Shown here: positions 62,191-64,000 of the stretch, piece after piece
Layout of the letters: each line of letters begins with the position of its first letter
How positions within the stretch are numbered: the first letter of the stretch is position 1
Assembly: GCF_002288925.2 (NCBI RefSeq)
Contig: NW_022098021.1
Location: 29,094,667 to 29,158,666 of the forward strand
Length of the DNA stretch: 64,000 nt
Direction: 5' to 3'
Source of the DNA: Delphinapterus leucas
Lineage: Eukaryota > Chordata > Mammalia > Artiodactyla > Monodontidae
Translations under genes and position numbers: made by a program
Notes under the pieces: model-generated
Seen by the model: the letters and a program-made list of their open reading frames with translations, nothing else
Databases searched by the model: none
Told to the model about the DNA's origin: nothing

Positions 62191-62530
62191 GGGCTGGCAT
62201 AACAATATAAAAGTCTGTGTAACTTAAACAACAGTTACTTTCTCAAAGTTCTGGAAGCTGGAAGTCCAAGATCAAGGTGTTGTCAGATTTGGTTTCTCTT
62301 GAGCCTCTGTCATTGGCTTGCAGATGACCTTCTGCTTGCTGTATGCTCATATGGTCTTTTATTTGTGTGTGATCATCCTGGTACCTCTTCGTCTCTTCTT
62401 AAAATGACACATGTTATACTAGATTAGGGCACACTCATAGGACTTCATGTAACCTTATTTACATCTTTTAAGGTAATGTCCCAAATAGTCACATTCTGAG
62501 ATACTGATCCCAATTTTGCTCTTTATTGAT
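62191..62530 (-). mobile_element. MLT1-type MaLR solo LTR
   Basis: The + strand gives 'tattagttatctagggctggcataacaatata', 'tggaagctggaagtccaagatcaaggtgt', 'cattggcttgcagatgacc', 'tgtcccaaatagtcacattctgaga': the MLT1 layout in reverse complement, as at 12403-12778 but more diverged. Confidence 0.8.
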
Positions 62531-62811
62531 TCATACATTTTCTTTCTTAAGTGAAAATATCATTATGCCATCATTCAGAATCCAGACTCTTGCAAAGCAT
62601 AGAAAATCTCAGTCATGATCTCACACTCATTCACTTTTCTAACCTTATTTTCTTCTTCAACAGTAATCTAAATTCAAGCTATACTATATCATGAGTGGTT
62701 TCTTGAATATCCTAAGATATTCTTTGGGGGTTCTTTACATGTAAACATGGTATACTGTCTATGTAAAATATACTTCTCAACTTTCCCATTACTTTTCTTT
62801 CTTTATTCATT
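62531..62811. other. Non-coding DNA
   Basis: No gene or repeat recognised. Confidence 0.4.
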
Positions 62812-62945
62812 TTTTTTTCATTCATTCTTACAGTCAAAGAGTTTTGAGACCCTAATATATGCTGAGAACTATTCTAAATTTGGGAGATGCAACAGTAAAA
62901 AGAAATGACAAGATTTCCTTATTGAATTTACTGTCTTCATTGAAA
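62812..62945 (-). mobile_element. L2 LINE 3' fragment
   Basis: 'tttcattcattcttacagtcaaagagttttgagacc', 'gctgagaactattctaaatttgggagatgcaacagtaaaa' (short) is the reverse complement of the L2 3' end. Confidence 0.6.
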
Positions 62946-63923
62946 GACTCTCATTCTCATACAGGAGTCTATTTAATAAGACTTGCCCACTCCCTCCATA
63001 CATACTGGTCCTGAAACACTGCACAATGCTAACCTCATTGTTCGTTCATACCTTGTTGACAGTATAGCCATTTTTATAGAGTTAAGGTTTCTTAAATTCT
63101 AGCAGTATGTATGAAATATGGGAGGATACTATATGAAACATTGTCAGTAATTAATATCTTTTGGTTGAATAAATAAAAGTATTTATGAATAACCCATTTT
63201 TATGAGGCCTTATATACTAATAGTCAAAACATCACATTATTTTAAAATGCTGCATAGCCTTAAGAATATTCTACATTTTTAATTTTACTAAGAAAAATTG
63301 ATACCAGATAGGATCTTTGATTTTCTTTCCTAGATCATAAAGACTGTTATACAAAATTTCTTAAGAGCAACACATATAACTGCTTTATAAAATAAGCTAG
63401 ATTTTATGAAAAAGTTTTAAATATGCTAGTTTTCAGAATCTAACATTTGTATTCTTTTTATTTTTAATGGAAACTTTCACAGCTACCTCTCACCAATAGT
63501 CTGACATCCAGTTTATTTGGGGGGAAAACATACACTATTCTTCAGGTCATATTAGCCTCTAATCCTCCTTTTCATGTGTTTTCCCTTGTGTAGGGATTAT
63601 TACACTGCAATTAATTTCACATAGCTTGGAAGTCTTCTCCATTGATCTCATATAAACAGATATGCAATCCCTCTCTGCTGACAGTGAAATATGAGCAGAT
63701 GTATTAAGAATACATTAATTTGAAAAGCCAACTTAAATTTTATTTTAATGTGTCATTGTAAAATGACTTATTAGTTATCAAATAAGATCTATATCTTATA
63801 TATGTATGTAGATATAGATTTTAATAATAGAAAAGATAGATGGGTTTGCTTTGTTTTGCATGTTGTTTTGTTGTATCATAGTTAGTTCTCCTGTTATATG
63901 TCCTGCATAAGCATCTTTCTTTC
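62946..63923. other. Non-coding AT-rich DNA
   Basis: No gene or named repeat seen. Confidence 0.4.
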
Positions 63924-64000
63924 TTATTTATTTATTTTTAACATTTTATTGGAGTATACTTGCTTTACAATGGTGTGTTAGTTTCTGCTTTATAACAAAG
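63924..64000 (-). mobile_element. L1 LINE 3' end, continues beyond the window
   Basis: Reverse complement of the 3' end of the gap-spanning L1: CTTATTTATTTATTTTTAAC (tail complement), 'attttattggagtatacttgctttacaatggtgtgttagtttctgctttataacaaag' (short match). It is cut by the window edge and lies on the minus strand. Confidence 0.8.

Overview
The window is mammalian nuclear DNA, and its repeats point to a cetacean (whale or dolphin). The clearest evidence is five tRNA-derived SINEs of the CHR type. Four are short copies of about 200 bp (1117-1342, 1761-1974, 46592-46816, 50698-50921) and one is an older long-form copy (20699-20987). They sit among cetartiodactyl-type L1 elements, MIR, L2, MaLR/MLT1 LTRs and hAT-Charlie fragments. 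The species cannot be told from this sequence. Base composition is AT-rich with few CpGs, as in a gene-poor region.

I found no intact protein-coding gene, rRNA, functional tRNA or CRISPR array. Nearly every long open frame lies in a retrotransposon. Layout: 0.4-2 kb, an antisense L1 3' end and two SINEs; 3.4-7.65 kb, an antisense L1 that keeps its 5' end but has lost most of ORF2; 7.7-8.2 kb, an unexplained exon-like stretch on the minus strand; 10-20 kb, old fragments (MIR, L1M, MLT1, hAT, two LTR-like units, L2); 20.7-26.45 kb, a CHR SINE, a nearly full-coding-length decayed L1 in + orientation, and an antisense L1 scrap; 26.5-30.9 kb, unique AT-rich DNA; about 31-32.5 kb, an ERVL-like pol fossil beside another old repeat; 33-44 kb, mostly unique DNA with L1 3' ends, microsatellites, MIR, L2, MER5A and one candidate cryptic exon; 44.1-46 kb, old L1 pieces; 46.8-48.5 kb, a decayed class I endogenous retrovirus pol; 49.8-55.1 kb, a long antisense L1 with a SINE inside; 57.65-58.06 kb, both ends of an L1 around a 100-N assembly gap; 58.8-60.4 kb, an L1 5' half abutting an MLT1 LTR; 62-64 kb, MLT1, L2 and the start of another L1.

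The elements form a layered insertion record. Flanking target-site duplications identify the SINE at 46592-46816, the SINE inside the L1 near 50.8 kb, and the L1 across the assembly gap as discrete retrotransposition events. I found no novel enzymatic or defence system. The observations most worth checking are the L1 hidden by the gap, the two endogenous retrovirus pol fossils, the solo LTR near 16.5 kb with a recognisable TATA box and poly(A) signal, and two candidate exon-like segments (7.8 kb and 37.1 kb).
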